This document shows positions 35,198-49,479 of a stretch of 64,000 bases of DNA, piece by piece (the stretch's first letter is position 1; each line of letters starts with the position of its first letter). The stretch covers positions 9,784,001-9,848,000 of the forward strand of contig NC_135055.1 of NCBI RefSeq assembly GCF_051014685.1, given 5' to 3'. The notes under the pieces are model-generated. The model was not told the origin of the DNA, searched no databases, and saw only the letters and a list, made by a program, of their open reading frames with translations. The position numbers and the translations under genes were made by a program. This stretch comes from Ptiloglossa arizonensis (lineage: Eukaryota; Arthropoda; Insecta; Hymenoptera; Colletidae).

Positions 35198-37879
35198 CAT
35201 TGATGTAAAATTCTTTGAAAAATCATTTGTAGACGAGGAGGTTCCAAGAATCTTAAATATCTGATAAAGGTTACGGCTCGGCGCTGCACGTTTAACCTAA
35301 ATTACGTGATACGACTCCGCGACGCGATCGTTTTAACATTTTCGACGCTACTTTCGCGTTCATTAAATTGATATAAACTGTCGATACGATTACTCCGTTG
35401 GTTATTAATCGGAATAAGTAGACTCGTTCGTACACTCTTTCCTCCGGATAATTAGTCTGACACAAAATGCACAGTAGTCTGTGTCCTTTCAGTTATCGTT
35501 CCTCGGGAACGCGATTATATAAAATGAGATACAATGTACATGGGATAAGGTAATTAAGCGGACCCTCCAGAGTGTACATCAAAGATCAGTCATCGTGAGT
35601 ACTTGAAAAATATTAAAACACGACATCGGCAAACGCTCTTTTATCTACACTTCAATTAGCAGTCTCCGCAAACCGTTGGGGTAACCTTTCGAGAGTAAAT
35701 TGTTCGTGAATTTGTTACATTCGAATTAAACGGTCGGAACCGGTTAAATTGCGAAAAGTGCACAAATTTCACATCCGAAAGAATACATTTTTCCGTTAAA
35801 TAAAAAATGGAGTAACAACGTTTTTTCTTCTTCGTTTTTTTTTTTTAGTATTTTTGACCGGCAATAAAATTGCCGTATCGACGGATGACACGAAATAGCC
35901 TGATTTTCGTGCGCATTTGTCGCATCACAACATCGTTCTTGCCGCATAAGCAAATACACACTAGGTTGAGTCCATCTCTTAGTTCCATCGTTTTGTAGCA
36001 TTCCAGTCAGCCTTATTCATATGTAGAGCTTATCGTTCGGAAATCGTACGTCGAGTTGACTCTTATTCCGTGCACAGATAAATTCCTCCAAGTCCAGGAT
36101 CGGCCTTGATATCACGGCTGGGATCCAAATCTTTTGGTGGTTTCGCGATCAAAGTGAGACATTCCTGAGAAGTAGGACTCAATCATGTCAGTTTCATCTT
36201 TTCCCGCGACGTGTAATATTGCCCAGCAAGACTCACATGCGATATAGAATATTTTTCTCGTCTCCGCAAGAAAGAATAATAATTTTACCGACCTACTTTG
36301 TGAGTTATAGACTTGATTTTTCGTTTTACGTGAAATTTTCAATCATTCTTTGATATAATATCGAGTCGTAGGTCATCGCGATCGTTAGAAGCAGTGCATT
36401 TTTATTGAGATATTTTCGAGCTTAAAATGTTAACCGTTATCGGTAAATCGTAAGTACGATATTCTATTGTACAAAGATTTTGAAATACGGGCAGAAGAAT
36501 GTATTTTAGGATTTTGAAACCAATATTGACAAAGTGTTAACGATGGTAGATAAAAGCGTTCGAGTTGCAATACAATATTTCTCGAACGTAATTTTGATCT
36601 CTTTTAAGCAATGTTGACTCGAATAATTTATATTAAGGTCTGATTCGAGACCGTGTGTATAAATATTTTTTCGTTCTGGATTTAATTTCACAATACGGAG
36701 TTGTAATTTACAGAACCAGTATCGATTCATTTCATCTTTTATGTGAAAAAACTTTTATGTTTTCTCAAGTTGTTAGTTCTTGAAGAGACTCGAATACAAA
36801 TGAAACGTAGAAGAATTTCAAAATGAACAATACGCTTTTGCAAAAAGTTAATATTATTTTGGCATTTTTTTTGGATATTGAACAGCAGATAAAGAAGTAA
36901 CCACAATTTTATTTTACTTCTTTACTCTATTTATTCTATTTAATCTTGTTTCCAAATTACATTTCAATGTTGTATATGTGCAATTATTTACTCGTCGTTA
37001 CAAAAAGTGTTTCGATTGTATTGAATTTTGAAAAAATATAACGCATTTAATATATTATAATTATAATATTATTGCTCGTAAGTTGAAAATGAAATAGTAC
37101 TTTTAAGAAAAGTAAAGCGTGATTATTGTATCTATTAGAAAACAATATCATTTTATTATCAAAATATCAGGGCCAGATATTCAATCTCCGCTTCAGATTG
37201 ATACGAAAATTGTGCTTGATTTTAATATTTTTCCCCAGCAAAATTTTCCGCGATAAAATGTTTGTATTCGCAGCTTGCAATCATGAGATTCCCGACGTCG
37301 AAACGAGGGCATAGAATTATCTCTGCATATTTAATAAAAATTCTGCGCTATTTGCGAACCAACACGGAAACCAGGTCATTTTCTAACTACTTTTTTCAAT
37401 TGCTGGCAACGGAACTATTATTGATTCGAGATAAAATTTGTCAAATGACACGCGCATTGTCATCGTTACACCTTCCTTTTTTTCCTTGTTGTGCGCTATG
37501 CGAATTCGACGAATTACATTGACGCAAATCTTCGTACGCTTTTACTCCCTGACCATGAATGCCGTTTCGACTACTTCGCATCACTGTCGATGGCGGAAAT
37601 TAACCTTCGAACGAATCTCCTTTCTGCCTAAATAGTTTTCGTCGCGACTCGCCCCTATCTTCGCTTTCCGCGTCAATTCCCGTTCGATCGTGAAAACTGA
37701 ATGAAACACAATCTAGCGAAATGAAACTCCTGGCGAAACGAAGTTTCATCAGACATTTGAATCCTTCAAACCAGTCCTGTTCAGAGTTGTTCCTCGAAGC
37801 AAAGCAGCTTCTCCCCTCTCCATCTCTGTTTTCATAATACACGAATGGTACAGACGGGACAAAATCAATTGGCATAACT

Positions 37880-37914
37880 AGTATATAGCTCAGTATATAC
37901 CTTAGTATATAGCT
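37880..37914. repeat. Three-copy ~12-bp tandem repeat (agtatata-type)
   Basis: Three near-identical units, agtatatagct, agtatatacct and agtatatagct, spaced 12 bases apart. Confidence 0.75.
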
Positions 37915-38298
37915 TAATTAGTCTGCCTCTCGTCCTTCCGCGCAAACCTGTAAATACACAAATTTTCTTGTGCAATACAATTTCTGTCGGAAGTAATTCG
38001 ATCCGTATAATTATATGCATTATACATACACACACATAAGTAAAACGTCAATTAACTGAAATGTTGTTCATAAAAAAATCAGCGGAAAAGAATGAAGCTT
38101 ACGTAATACAATGAGTTTTAGTTGGAAGACAAATTATGCTTAATCTTCGAACGATCAAGTTAACAATTAGTATGCTAGGAGTATCGACATCGACATGTAC
38201 GTTATGAAATGAGTAGTGTTATCGTTAGACGATAAGGTGGACATTGTTAACACTTTGAGGACCGCTCTAACGTGCATACTCGTACTTACTTACATGTG

Positions 38299-38314
38299 AC
38301 TGCTAGCTAGCAGT
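38299..38314. repeat. Perfect 16-bp palindrome
   Basis: actgctagctagcagt is identical to its reverse complement. No partner sites or known factor are suggested. Confidence 0.85.
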
Positions 38315-41300
38315 TATACGCTCAACTTATTAAATTTGTTTAGATTCGAGTGTTACGTAGCACGTTAATTATGGTATCTAGGTTTACATGCCTTTACAAT
38401 CATATTCCCAGCTACCTCGCGTATCTCATTTTGCTCAATAATCATCAGTGATTTAAAAAGCGGTTTTGAGTCGTTCGTTTCAAATTGTTCGGAGCTACAT
38501 CTTCAGAAACGGTTTTTAACTTATCGATGAACGTTTACATAAGATTTTGTAATAAAAATTTTTAGGGATAACGGGAAAATGAGAATTAAAATTTTGTAAA
38601 TTTTATTTTTAACGATAAAGGTATACCGCAGTGATGTTTGAATATTTATCTCACTATCCCATAAAGCCTTCCGACTATAAACGTATTATACATTGTATCA
38701 ACTTGGCCAAATACACGAAAAAAGGAAGCTCGTGTTCAAATATTTGCACAGGAAAAAAATGGTAAGACGTAACTTCATCTAAAGATGATTAATCCTTACG
38801 TTATTGTATTAGTTGAAAATACATTTTTTCGTATAATAAATACGCGGTACTCTTAGAAAAATTGGATGGTATTGGAAACAGCTACGTAACAAGGTGCTAG
38901 TGAATATATACGATTAAATAATGAAAGTAAATTTCAAGTAATAGCGTTTATTTTCTGCTTAGGTATAATACTTTGTACAGAATGGGAAGTGATCATATAG
39001 CAAATGAAACATTTAATCAAACTTCTTTACTTATCTTTACATAAATCACGTCGTTAAATTTTATAAATACTTATGATACAGGACTAATATTTCGCAAGTA
39101 GTTTAGTGGACTGATACGGTGACAGGTTTATTCGTACGAATTCAAAATTGTTATTGATAACAAATAAATAATACTACATGTACGAGGGTTTATCACGGTT
39201 TTGAGGAACATACATTGGGACTACTCGAGAAACACTTAAAGTTAGAAAAAAAAGTTGTTATAATAAAGTTCGTAATACCTCTTCTTTGCGAGGTAAGTTG
39301 ACGTTAATTTACTTGCGATTATCACTATGGATTAGTTGATTATCGGACTACGACAAATAATTGCAGGTATTAGCGAAAAACAAATTTTAACGGAAATAAA
39401 TGCAACGATAATGTACTTACAATTGTTCATTTTTACTCTGTTTGCGAAATAATTTACAATCTACAATGATAATCGAAAATAATTGAATATCATTCCGATA
39501 CGAAGCGACTATAAAGTGCAAACCAATGTTCACATAAATTTCCTTTTTATTTCAATCGCCTCTATATTTTTATCTTTTTCGATTATGATCGAAAGAATAT
39601 TTTGCACAATTTCAGTAACCGAGTAGTTTTACGAGGTGAAATTGTAAATTCAATTAATATACTCAAGGTGAACTATTACGAAACGAGGTGTCGAAGAAAA
39701 ACCGAAAACAAGGAAGTATAGTTTCCTTCATTAGGAAGACGAAAATGATTGTAATAGTTTGTTATTAAAGGATGTCGCAATTTTACCTGTACCGCTCTAA
39801 ACTGGTGACATCCGGGTTTAATTAGATTATTTTGCTGCCCGCTGATATCGCCGTAAATTTAATTTCGCTTGTGCTTGCTCGCGTGTTAACGTCAACATAT
39901 TCCAATGATCGGAGTGATGGAGTATATTTACTTATTTTTGCTAATACGAGCATACACAACGCGTGTGTACGCTGTACGCGTTCACAGTTTGTTCGCCAAC
40001 CTCGTCATGTGTAGCTACGTTTTCAGGAGCAATTCGCTGCGCCTTAAATATCCAGCCGGTGGTTCATTTTGAGTAAGATTTCACGATAAAAAAAAATATC
40101 GCAAGTTTCTAGACAAACTGAAATTAAAAGTAGAAATGAAAACATTTTCACAGGCACATTGTATATATTTAAAAAATTTCAGAACTTTCCAACGAATCCT
40201 ATGAATTTCAATTATTTATCTTCTATTTGAATATATTTACATTCGAATGTTCATGTTTTTTAAGGTCAGATAATAAATGCTCTTTATGTTGATATGCACG
40301 GCTTCGCTAACTTCGACACATTATTAATGAGGATATTGCAAATAAACCGTTAAATTTTTTCTTGCGCGCGACGTAAACAACGCAACACATTTATGTTTTA
40401 TGAGTACGTGTTAGCATTTGCTTACATTGGGAAAGAAGAAATAATAACTGTCGGTGATAACGGAGATTCCTACGAATATATTTCTTGACGTATGTTGTTT
40501 TCTTTGTGTTGCAATATTCGTGATACGCGGAACATGTAGGAATTTGTTTACAAATTCTCCCGTTTCCTTCTCGTTATTTTTAATGCAAAGCTTGCTGCCT
40601 TTTGTGCGCGCAATTTTATCATTGCGTCATTATATTTTTTCGTCATTCTGTAATTTCCTCTTACTTCGTCTTCTGCTTCATATTTACAAGTATACAACAG
40701 TTACAAGTACTAAAATTCGAATTCAATTCTTATTGTTATTACGATGCAAAAAGTAATACCTATGTAACGGAGAATAAGAAGATTTTTCGAAGAAGTATTT
40801 GCACGAAGCTCTCTTTAAAGACAGATAATTACACCGCTAGAAAGACCTGGAGATTAAAATTTTCGATAACGGTTGTTTCAGTAATTATCAAGATTTTTCT
40901 CAAGACGTCTCTCTTGTTCCAGGTCATTCTTTATAGCTCAGACAGACTCAAATTTTATTCACTAATAACAATTTCAATTTTAATAGTCGTCGGTGTGCTT
41001 CGATGAGATTCATCTCGTGAGATTTTCGCGATGATACGAATTTCAACAACGACCCTATTTGAACTACCTTTAATTATACGCTGCTATTCGGAAATAAGTA
41101 CAAATATTTAATCGTTCGTTCGATGCGATCATTTATGATATTTTATTGTATCAAAATAATGTAATCGCGTCTTTCAACAAACATGTATAGTTTTATTACA
41201 AACATTTGGATAAACTCAAAGATAACGGTTCATTTGTGGAACTTTTTCTACCAGCGAGTCGATTCTTTTCTTCGAACTATAACTATACAACTCATACATC

Positions 41301-42229
41301 TGTATATAACTCATTGATTAAAAATATCATGATATTTAGTCGGGGATCAACCAACTGTTCGGTATTTCTTTGTTTTATTCTGTTACGTAATTTGGAAATA
41401 CAAACATCTCTACGATTGCAGTGAATCACAGCGAACGTTTCGTTTAGGTTTTCCCCGTGATGACAAGTGTCACTTCATCGGTCAGATTTCCATTTGCACA
41501 TCAAAATTTTTTCCAAGTCAACTTCTCGCTATTAATGTTCTTGGAAAAGTTCTATCACGATGCATTCACGAAGCAGCATTCGGACATTATGAAACAATCT
41601 TAAGCAGTTCTTACGGAACGAAGAGCGCGATTTGTACAAATAGTTAGAAGTGTTCTCGTGCAGCAACTTATACCTCGATTCTGGGCGAAGTTTCAAGAAA
41701 AGGATTATTTCCCCAACAATAAGATCGTGTTCGAGTTCTTGTTCCCGTAGATCGTTCGCTCAAATCTCCTTAAGGACACGGTAACAAGAATGGAAGGCGC
41801 AAAACTAGACAACATTATTTTGGGAACAAAGGTTTAGGAAAATAATTAAAGAATTAACGAAATCGTATTTTAAGAGCAAAGTTCGTAATCGTTGTACCAT
41901 TTATTGTAGCAATAATTGTTGGATACATTGTGAGAAAAATAATGAAACGATTACGTTGTCAATGATGTTAAAATAGACTTACCGATGAATGACAGTTTTT
42001 ATCGTATTTGATATTGCTTCACATATTACAAATTCTTTATTTGCGTTTATTTATCAGGGTTTTATTTATATTCAAAATTGTCAGCATGCAATGAAATGAA
42101 AATGTACTCTCTAAATTTGTTTTAACGTACGTTATCGTTCTCTAGTGCTACAAAACATTTTCGATATATCGAAGAAACACTAGAGTACTTGCTGTAATAA
42201 TTTACAATGCAAAACAGATCGGATATTTT

Positions 42230-42365
42230 CATAAAAAGAGGCACCTTATCGTAGAAAAAAAAAGACCGTTAAATCCGTTCTCTACGAAATAGTTCTCTAC
42301 GATTTTTTTATTATTTTCACTTCGGACACCTATAACCTGACCCAGTTACTAGAACCACCCTGTAC
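42230..42365 (-). repeat. Interspersed repeat end, CAGGGTG type (tentative)
   Basis: On the minus strand the sequence starts gtacagggtggttctagtaa and runs on through gggtcaggttatagg and a T-rich stretch. The start shares the TACAGGGTG word typical of interspersed-repeat ends in insects. The internal boundary near 42230 is a guess. Confidence 0.35.
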
Positions 42366-45092
42366 AATAATTCGATGTCGTTTATTTTTATCTCTTGTTC
42401 ATCGATTTTCGATCGAAGCAATAAAAGAAAAAATTGAGAGAGAAACCAATTTCTCGACCGATTCGTTTTGTTCTCGAATGGCGTTACTTAAATTTGTCCT
42501 TCTTCGTTTGCTGCTCGTTCGTGACGGGACACCGCATCCTTTGTAGAAGCGAGGAAATTCCACGGGAATAGATCCTTTCGTGTAAGTCCGGATTTCCAGG
42601 CGAACCTTTCAGAACGATTTTACGAAACCTAACATTTCACTGGATTACCGTCGCGCGAGATTATACTTTCAATGCACCTGAAAACTCTTCGTTGGGGAAC
42701 CGTTGCGTGTCTCGAATTTCTGATTGTAAGGTTGTCCCTCGGCGGTAAGAATGGTTGAACGCTTTGAACGCCGCGAAGCTTGCTAGTGACACGGGGAAAG
42801 GATAAATTTGCTATTCCTCTTTTCTTTGGGACGACATTTGACATATGAAATGAAAGTAGTTGCCATATAAAATATAATACATATTTCCTGTTGAATTATA
42901 TAAATGTATAAACCGCTGATGGCTATCAAGACTAATCAGTTTTATACTACTACGACTTTCATTGATTTTATGATACGATAATGCGTATAAGGCGTCTCTT
43001 GTAACATTAACATCGAGAAAATTCCCATTTCTTTTGAAGGTACAAAACAAATTCTGAAATAAAATATATTCATATTCCCATCGAAACAGGTACCCTTTAT
43101 ACTCTTCCCTTTTTCCATTTACGTATAACATTTACTGGTTACGGTTACTTGAAAATTATATATATGTAGTTGAACTTTTGTCTATCGGAATATTTGTTCC
43201 TCTGAAACGAGCATTTTCTTCTTTAATATATGTTCGCATTATTAAATAGAACGAATATATTTCGCGACGCCACATATAAATTTTCTTTATAATAAAATTG
43301 GTGTATTGTTAAATTATAAAATTGTAAATTATTAAATTATATTCCGTTGCGAAACCAATTAGATTTTCTTTTCAGAAACTCTTGTAAAATGTTAGGTCTC
43401 TGTGAATGTTAATGACACTTACCAGACGCATTTCTTGGTCCAATAAATTAATATTACTCAAAATTAAAATTAATTCTATTCAAGGTTTTGCAAAAGTTAT
43501 TTCAACAGAAAAGCATATTTTAAAATAGTTGGCAAAATAAAAGGGACTGTTTATTCCGATTTCAAGATATTTTGGTTACGTCATATTTTGTGCGCATTAA
43601 TGCTTACAATGCATAAAACTTTCGAACACTCGCACTAGACTTTACCACTTTCTGCGTTACATTACATTTCAATTAATAAGCTGACGAAGTCGGTTTATAT
43701 CAGTTATCCTACAATAAGTAGCTGAATTTTAGAGAATGGAAAGGTAGAAACACACTAGTACGAACTTTAGAACAAGTTGGGGGCTTGTTCGTAATTATCG
43801 TTCACGGCGCGGAACATGTTATTTGCTTTCCGCTACGTTATAATTGTTCAATTTTGCAGCAATTACTTGCTAAAAGCTTCTCTTTTCGATGAAAACATTT
43901 TTTAATCTATTGGATTCTCTTTGAAATAGTAGTCATATCGAGACTCCATAGATAGAATACTTTTTACAGTAAACGCAAAGATTGGTATTCTTTCTCCTAT
44001 TTATGAATTTTTTAATTACATACATTTTATCGACATAGTCGTTCAAAGTTGCTATTTACTGGTTCGTTGCATATTTTTCAGCGGGAGTTTGTAGCGTGTA
44101 TGGAAATAGTATTGCATAACTCTAACAATAAGTATAAAGTGTTCCTGCATTGTGCGAAATATCCGACTGAAACGTGAATTCACATGGCGCGTATTCCGTA
44201 CGAATGAATGGTTCAAGGACCCTCGAAAAGCATTGCGTTTTGAATGATCCTAGGAGCCAGTGAAAAGCATGCACAAAAGAGCATCGTGTCCTGATATTTA
44301 TAAGTCGTTTCCACCCTTGCTACTTTAAAAGTAAAAGGGGTGACTATGCTACATTAAGAGAACACTCAAGCCATGCTAAACGCACCCTTTGTCTTTCTCG
44401 GGTTCTTATAGCTCCTCGAGATCAAACGATCGGAGGTGAGCGAGCTGAAAATCGGAGCAGATTTTTATTCCTGCCTAGCAAAAAGCATGGCATGGAAAAT
44501 TCTACGGGATAAAAAATGTTCTCAATACCCTTTGAACTTGGTATTGTAAAATGATTTTCGATTAACGTAGAATTTTGCAAAAATTTGGTAATACGGTTTA
44601 TCTAAAATTATTATATAGGAGTATGTTTGTTTCACATGAATAACAGAAAGAGAAAAATTGGTATACAACACTGAGTGTGAAAAGACTACTCAATATACAA
44701 CATTCGTCCTTTAGTCTCTATCGATGTTCAGTAGTCTGATATTGTATATAATTTTGTGCAATTGTACATATAATTGTGTACGTAATATATATTGGTATAG
44801 ATAATTTATGAATTGCAATTGCACTCGAATATTCAAATAACGATCGATAACACTACGAATAAGGAATGCTAATTAATATGTATAGAAATGAAGTTAAAGC
44901 ACTCCCTTATGTTTCAACAATTGCGGAAACGTCGGAGTCTATCTTCTGGTTCCTATTTCATAACCAGTCTGTTTATAAATAATTCGTCTGAGGCACGTGT
45001 AAAAATCGGTTCACAACGGTACTGTTGAATTCGACCTTTTTCCCAGAAACTACCAAAGTTTCTCTCATCAAGTATTTGTACAGGGATTGAAA

Positions 45093-45194
45093 TACCTACC
45101 TACAGGTAGGACACGATGAAGCATTCTTTTTTCAGGATGTCTACCTACCAATACATGTACATACCTACTTACCTGCCTTTATACCTATTTACTA
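45093..45194. repeat. Degenerate TACC/CTAC microsatellite
   Basis: TACC-type tetranucleotide words recur at 45093-45110, 45141-45150 and 45161-45188, including the inverted pair cctacct/aggtagg near 45096-45110. Confidence 0.8.
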
Positions 45195-45304
45195 TTTAGT
45201 ACATAGCATTTCGATGCAACTATTAGTGCTGGCTCAACCTGTTCCGTCTTGCGTTTCTTACTTCGTTCTCGTTTCTTCGAAGTTCTTGTACCTTCTAGGT
45301 TCTT

Positions 45305-45672
45305 TTGGATTCGGCAGGTTTGCGGAGTTCAACGTTGAAAGGAAATCGTGGCTGCTCGGAACCTTGTTCGTTCTTCCCTCGTGAAACCAGTTTGGTAATT
45401 TCAAATAGAGAATTGACTTTTTGGAATTTTCTAAGGTGCATAGTCTTGAAAATGTATCCTCTAAATTGTATTGAAAAATTTTCAAATGAACGATTTTATG
45501 AAATATTTAACTTGTTCGAACACGTACGCAAATATCACAAAGCTGAATACGCTGGGACCCTTCGAAATATGGAATTTAATCTTTTTCTGAATTCAAAAGT
45601 GGAAAAGCAATTAAATTCATTTACGAAGATCTCACAACAGATGATTCAATATTTTGAATAAAAAAAAAAATA
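45305..45672 (+). other. 118-codon ORF ending in an A-rich tail, origin unclear
   Basis: An open frame (45305-45661) ends directly in a run aataaaaaaaaaaata (45657-45672). An A-tail after an ORF can mark a retroposed copy. The translated sequence is not recognised, and no target duplication was identified. Confidence 0.2.
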
Positions 45673-47499
45673 ACGACGAAGAGTTGTTTTTAAAAAATGT
45701 ACTAATTTTCATTCTGATCCAATTATTTTTTCGCAAACAAAAAAATGATTGCCTTATTTTGAAATACGTTTAACGTTTCAATAACTGCCAGTTTTGTTAA
45801 TTGGTCCGTTTAGTGAATTTGAAAGGATCAACCGTCCGAAACCAGCACATGAAAAAGTACGAATACTTGACACAAATTTATTCAGGGTGTATAACATACT
45901 TATTTGACGCACAAGATGAAATTGTTTAGGTAATTAATTATTCAATATTGTATTTTTGTTTTGTAATAAATTTGCAAGATATTTTATCGTAGTGCAATAT
46001 TATTACTATAGATTTATTATTGTAGAAAATGTAAAAGTATAATCTATTGACAATGTGACGTTCAAAAGCAACAAAATCTATGTTGTCACTATTATAGTTG
46101 ACTCACAAAATAGTTCCATCTTATCGCGCAATGTTACGTCATAATTTATCAAAAATGAAATTCATATAAGATTATCAATACGCCACGTGTTTGGTAGATA
46201 TTATATTTTGATGTAATCTAATATAGTTGGAGGTAAATTTGTTTTATTTCTGATTGTACCCACTTGACACAGTGAATTAAGATATCCTACTTAGTGTATC
46301 GTAGAATATTTGAACGCATTACTTATGACGCACACAACTTTTATAATAGAGTAAATTATGAACTACGCAGTAAGACAATTATTTATGTATTTTTTAAGCA
46401 ATTTTTGCATAAAGTGTATATTTTAAAGATAGACATAAAAATTTAATTCGTCACAAAAGTATTCATCCGGTGGTCTTTTCTCAACTTCTGTAATCCAAGA
46501 TGTAAATGTAGCGCTTTGAAAAATGTTTAATTATTAGCAAATGATCAAAATTACCGTTAGGTATATTCCGCAACATATACAACTCTTTTATCTCTCTTCT
46601 CTTGTTTATTCGGGTAAAGCAAATATTGAAGTTGAATCTGATTCGAAGGACATTAAAATTAGAGTTCATATGTAAGATAAGTACATGTGTGCCTAGAAGA
46701 TATAAAATGTACAATTTTCAACTTACAATTTACAAAGCATGCAAGTATGTAAATGTGTCTTATCACTTTGTTTCGAACTGTACATGGTTGACTTTTGATA
46801 CTTTAGCATATACAGCCCTGTTTCAAAGTCATAGAACACTTATTCATATTAACAAGTTTTGGCTGTATAATGTAAATTATTGAAATTATCCTGCTTTATC
46901 CTTGTGTATGTTTACGATCGAGAAACTGTGTGATTAGTTAGATCGAAAAGTAATAAAAAATATGTTCAAAGTCAAAAACGGAGCTGTGGAACATTCTACG
47001 AGATGAATTAATGGAAGTGTCATTTGTACATATTGGTGAAATTTTGTGCAAATTGTTGCACATATTTATTACTCTAGACATAGTAGCGTAAACTTTAAGG
47101 ACAGATTATTTTTTGTTAAGGGTTTCAGAGATATACGTTACTTTTTAGGTCTTTGTGACGTTGTAGTAGGTGCCCTATGACTTTTCAGCGAGGACGCATG
47201 TGTATGCAATATAGTATTACAACGGTATATTGTAAAAGAGTAGTGTTTGTGGATTAAGTTTCAGTTTTGGATTTTTTAAGGTTTAGTAAATCCGAAGACT
47301 ATGCAAATTTTTTAATTAAACGGTTCACAAACAACTGAAAATTTTTCTTAGATCTGATATAGGAAAAATCTGAAGAGAATCTACTTACGTGATAGGAGAG
47401 GCATAGAGATTCCCATTGAAGGGAGATATCAGTTGTGTTTGTTTATTGGACTCGTTTCGAGGAACTTGAAGAAATAAATTCGACCGAGGAAATATATAT

Positions 47500-48400
47500 T
47501 TCTTAGCTCTAAAACATTTGAACAATCGGAATGGATTTGAAACAGGTACTTTATCGATTTTCAAGAGAATATATCCATTAACAGCGAAAACGGAAAAAGA
47601 CCGAGGAAGAGAAGGCAATCGTGAATGGTATCCATCGACCATTTATGCACACTGTAAAGGACAATCGAAGCTTTTGCGGTCGAGTTCTCTTTTCGCCGTC
47701 TTCCCTTAAGGAATTAATGTCGTTCGAAGGAATTTCTCTTCCTACCTTACCTTCTCTCTGCTGCAGTGATTCGAAGTGTCAATGGCTGCCACTCACCCTC
47801 CACGGTAGAACCCCTTGTTTTCCACCCCTTAGCGTCTCGACATTGAAACGCGACGGCACGTTAAGAGCAGGTTTACCCGGACTGAAGGGAGCGAAGAGAT
47901 CCAAAAGGGAAACGCCAGAGAATCGCAAGCAAAGCGATAACGAGAGGAGCCGAAGAAGTAGAGCGCGATAAATAGAAAGAGAAACGGAGAAAGGAGGAAT
48001 AATTAAAGGGAGACAGCGAAAGTAGATATTCAACGAAGATGTGGAAAAAAGAAGTCGGAACGAGGGAGAGTCACAGCCCGACTCTCCTGTCCTGTCGTCT
48101 TTATCCGTATATAACGAAGAGAGTTGGCCATTGAGACTGTCGAAGGTTAGAAGAGAGCGACGGAGTAAGATGGCTAACGATAGAACGAGATACGTATTAA
48201 TGGGAGGAGGGGAAAGAATGGTTTCAACCAGTGGGAATTTTCTACACTTTTATTCGCTTCCTTTTCCCTCTTTCGGAATTACTGTTTGTAGCTTTCAGCC
48301 CACTTTGCTGCTTTGTTGCAATTGCGCTCGCTCGACCTAGCTAAGTATTCAATTAGGGTGCCTCGTTGTTGCATTAAGAAATTGTCCTGCTATTCGTTTT
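47500..48400. other. CpG- and purine-rich patch in the intron, no gene
   Basis: Overlapping open frames of 60-116 codons occur on both strands, rich in R, S and P. The plus strand from 47570 to 48200 is strongly purine-rich (gaga- and gaagaa-type words). No domain was recognised; it may be an intronic regulatory element. Confidence 0.35.
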
Positions 48401-48628
48401 GCAGTCACACCATACAGAGACCGAGATTGTTCAATCGCAATTGCGACTCTTAAGTAGACATTCGAGCATGCGTATCGGAGATCAGAAACGCTGTCCGTGC
48501 ACAAACGATTGACCTTGGCGTTTCATAAACCTTCCTTCCTCTGTAAAAATGAAAAATAAAGACATTTTTGTGAATTCGTTAGATTCCTGAATCACAAGAA
48601 TCGGTAAGTGTTTTAATTTCTGAACGTA

Positions 48629-49080
48629 TCAATGTGCCATTAAATTGATTACCATCTACATTTGGTAATAAATTTTTCTTGTCGAACGTGACATCAATAT
48701 TCAATGAATGTAATTGCCAAGTTGCATTTATTCCTTCTTCTCAATGTGCTACTAAATTGTATAGTATACCATCTCCATATGATAATAAATTTTTCTTATC
48801 AAACTTCATCAATATTGACTGAATTTAATTGTCAAGTTGCATTTATTCCTTCTTCTCAATGTGCCACTACATTGATCACCATCTCCATGTGGTGATAAAT
48901 TTTTCTTGTCAAACGTGACGTCAATATTGAATGAATGTAATTGTCAAGTTGCATTTATTCCTTCTTCTCAATGTGCCACTAAATTGTATACCATCTCCGT
49001 ATGATAATAAATTTTTCTTGTCAAACGTGACGATCAATGTTGAATGAATTTAATTGTCAAGATGCATTTATTCCTTCTGC
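48629..49080. repeat. Four-copy minisatellite, period 112-115 bp
   Basis: Units start at 48629, 48741, 48856 and 48968 (word tcaatgtgc), and the array ends at the next tcaatg at 49081. Shared blocks are accatctcc, aataaatttttctt, gtcaa.cgtgac, caat(a/g)ttgaatgaa, aattgtcaag and tgcatttattccttct. Copy 3 has a perfect TGACGTCA (48916-48923), the consensus CREB/ATF site. Copies 1 and 4 have one-base variants of it and copy 2 has lost it. The divergence between copies suggests an old array. Confidence 0.9.
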
Positions 49081-49479
49081 TCAATGAATACGTTTAAAAT
49101 TTTATTACTTTTACAATATCTCCCCTCCAGTTTTAATAAAACATTGCTTCAAGGACAAGCTCTCTGGTTAGTAACGAGCATATTTGAAATCGGTATCGGT
49201 GAATTGATTATTTTTAAATCATAGAAACTGAAAACTTGGCTCGTCGAATAATGGAATTCTACGAACAGATTATCGTGATTCAAACTGGAACCGAGTACGT
49301 AACGCGTATCCGCTGGCTCGCGTGATCCTCAATTGTTCTGTTGCAGTTGCACATGCAACGGTGTACGTCTTCGTCGCATCAATTATTATTTCACTCTACC
49401 AGCTCAATGTCAAGCACATCATTTTATCTTAATCTTGAGTACAAGAGCCTAACACCATTAATTGTCTTTACACAGCACA

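Noticed and set aside
38253..38275. Possible piggyBac-type terminus (ttaacactttgaggacc)
   Set aside because: The TTAA and the following word are suggestive, but no partner terminus or transposase lies nearby.
48629..49080. CRISPR-like array
   Set aside because: The repeats are ~113-bp head-to-tail units without spacers, in a eukaryotic intron. It is a minisatellite.
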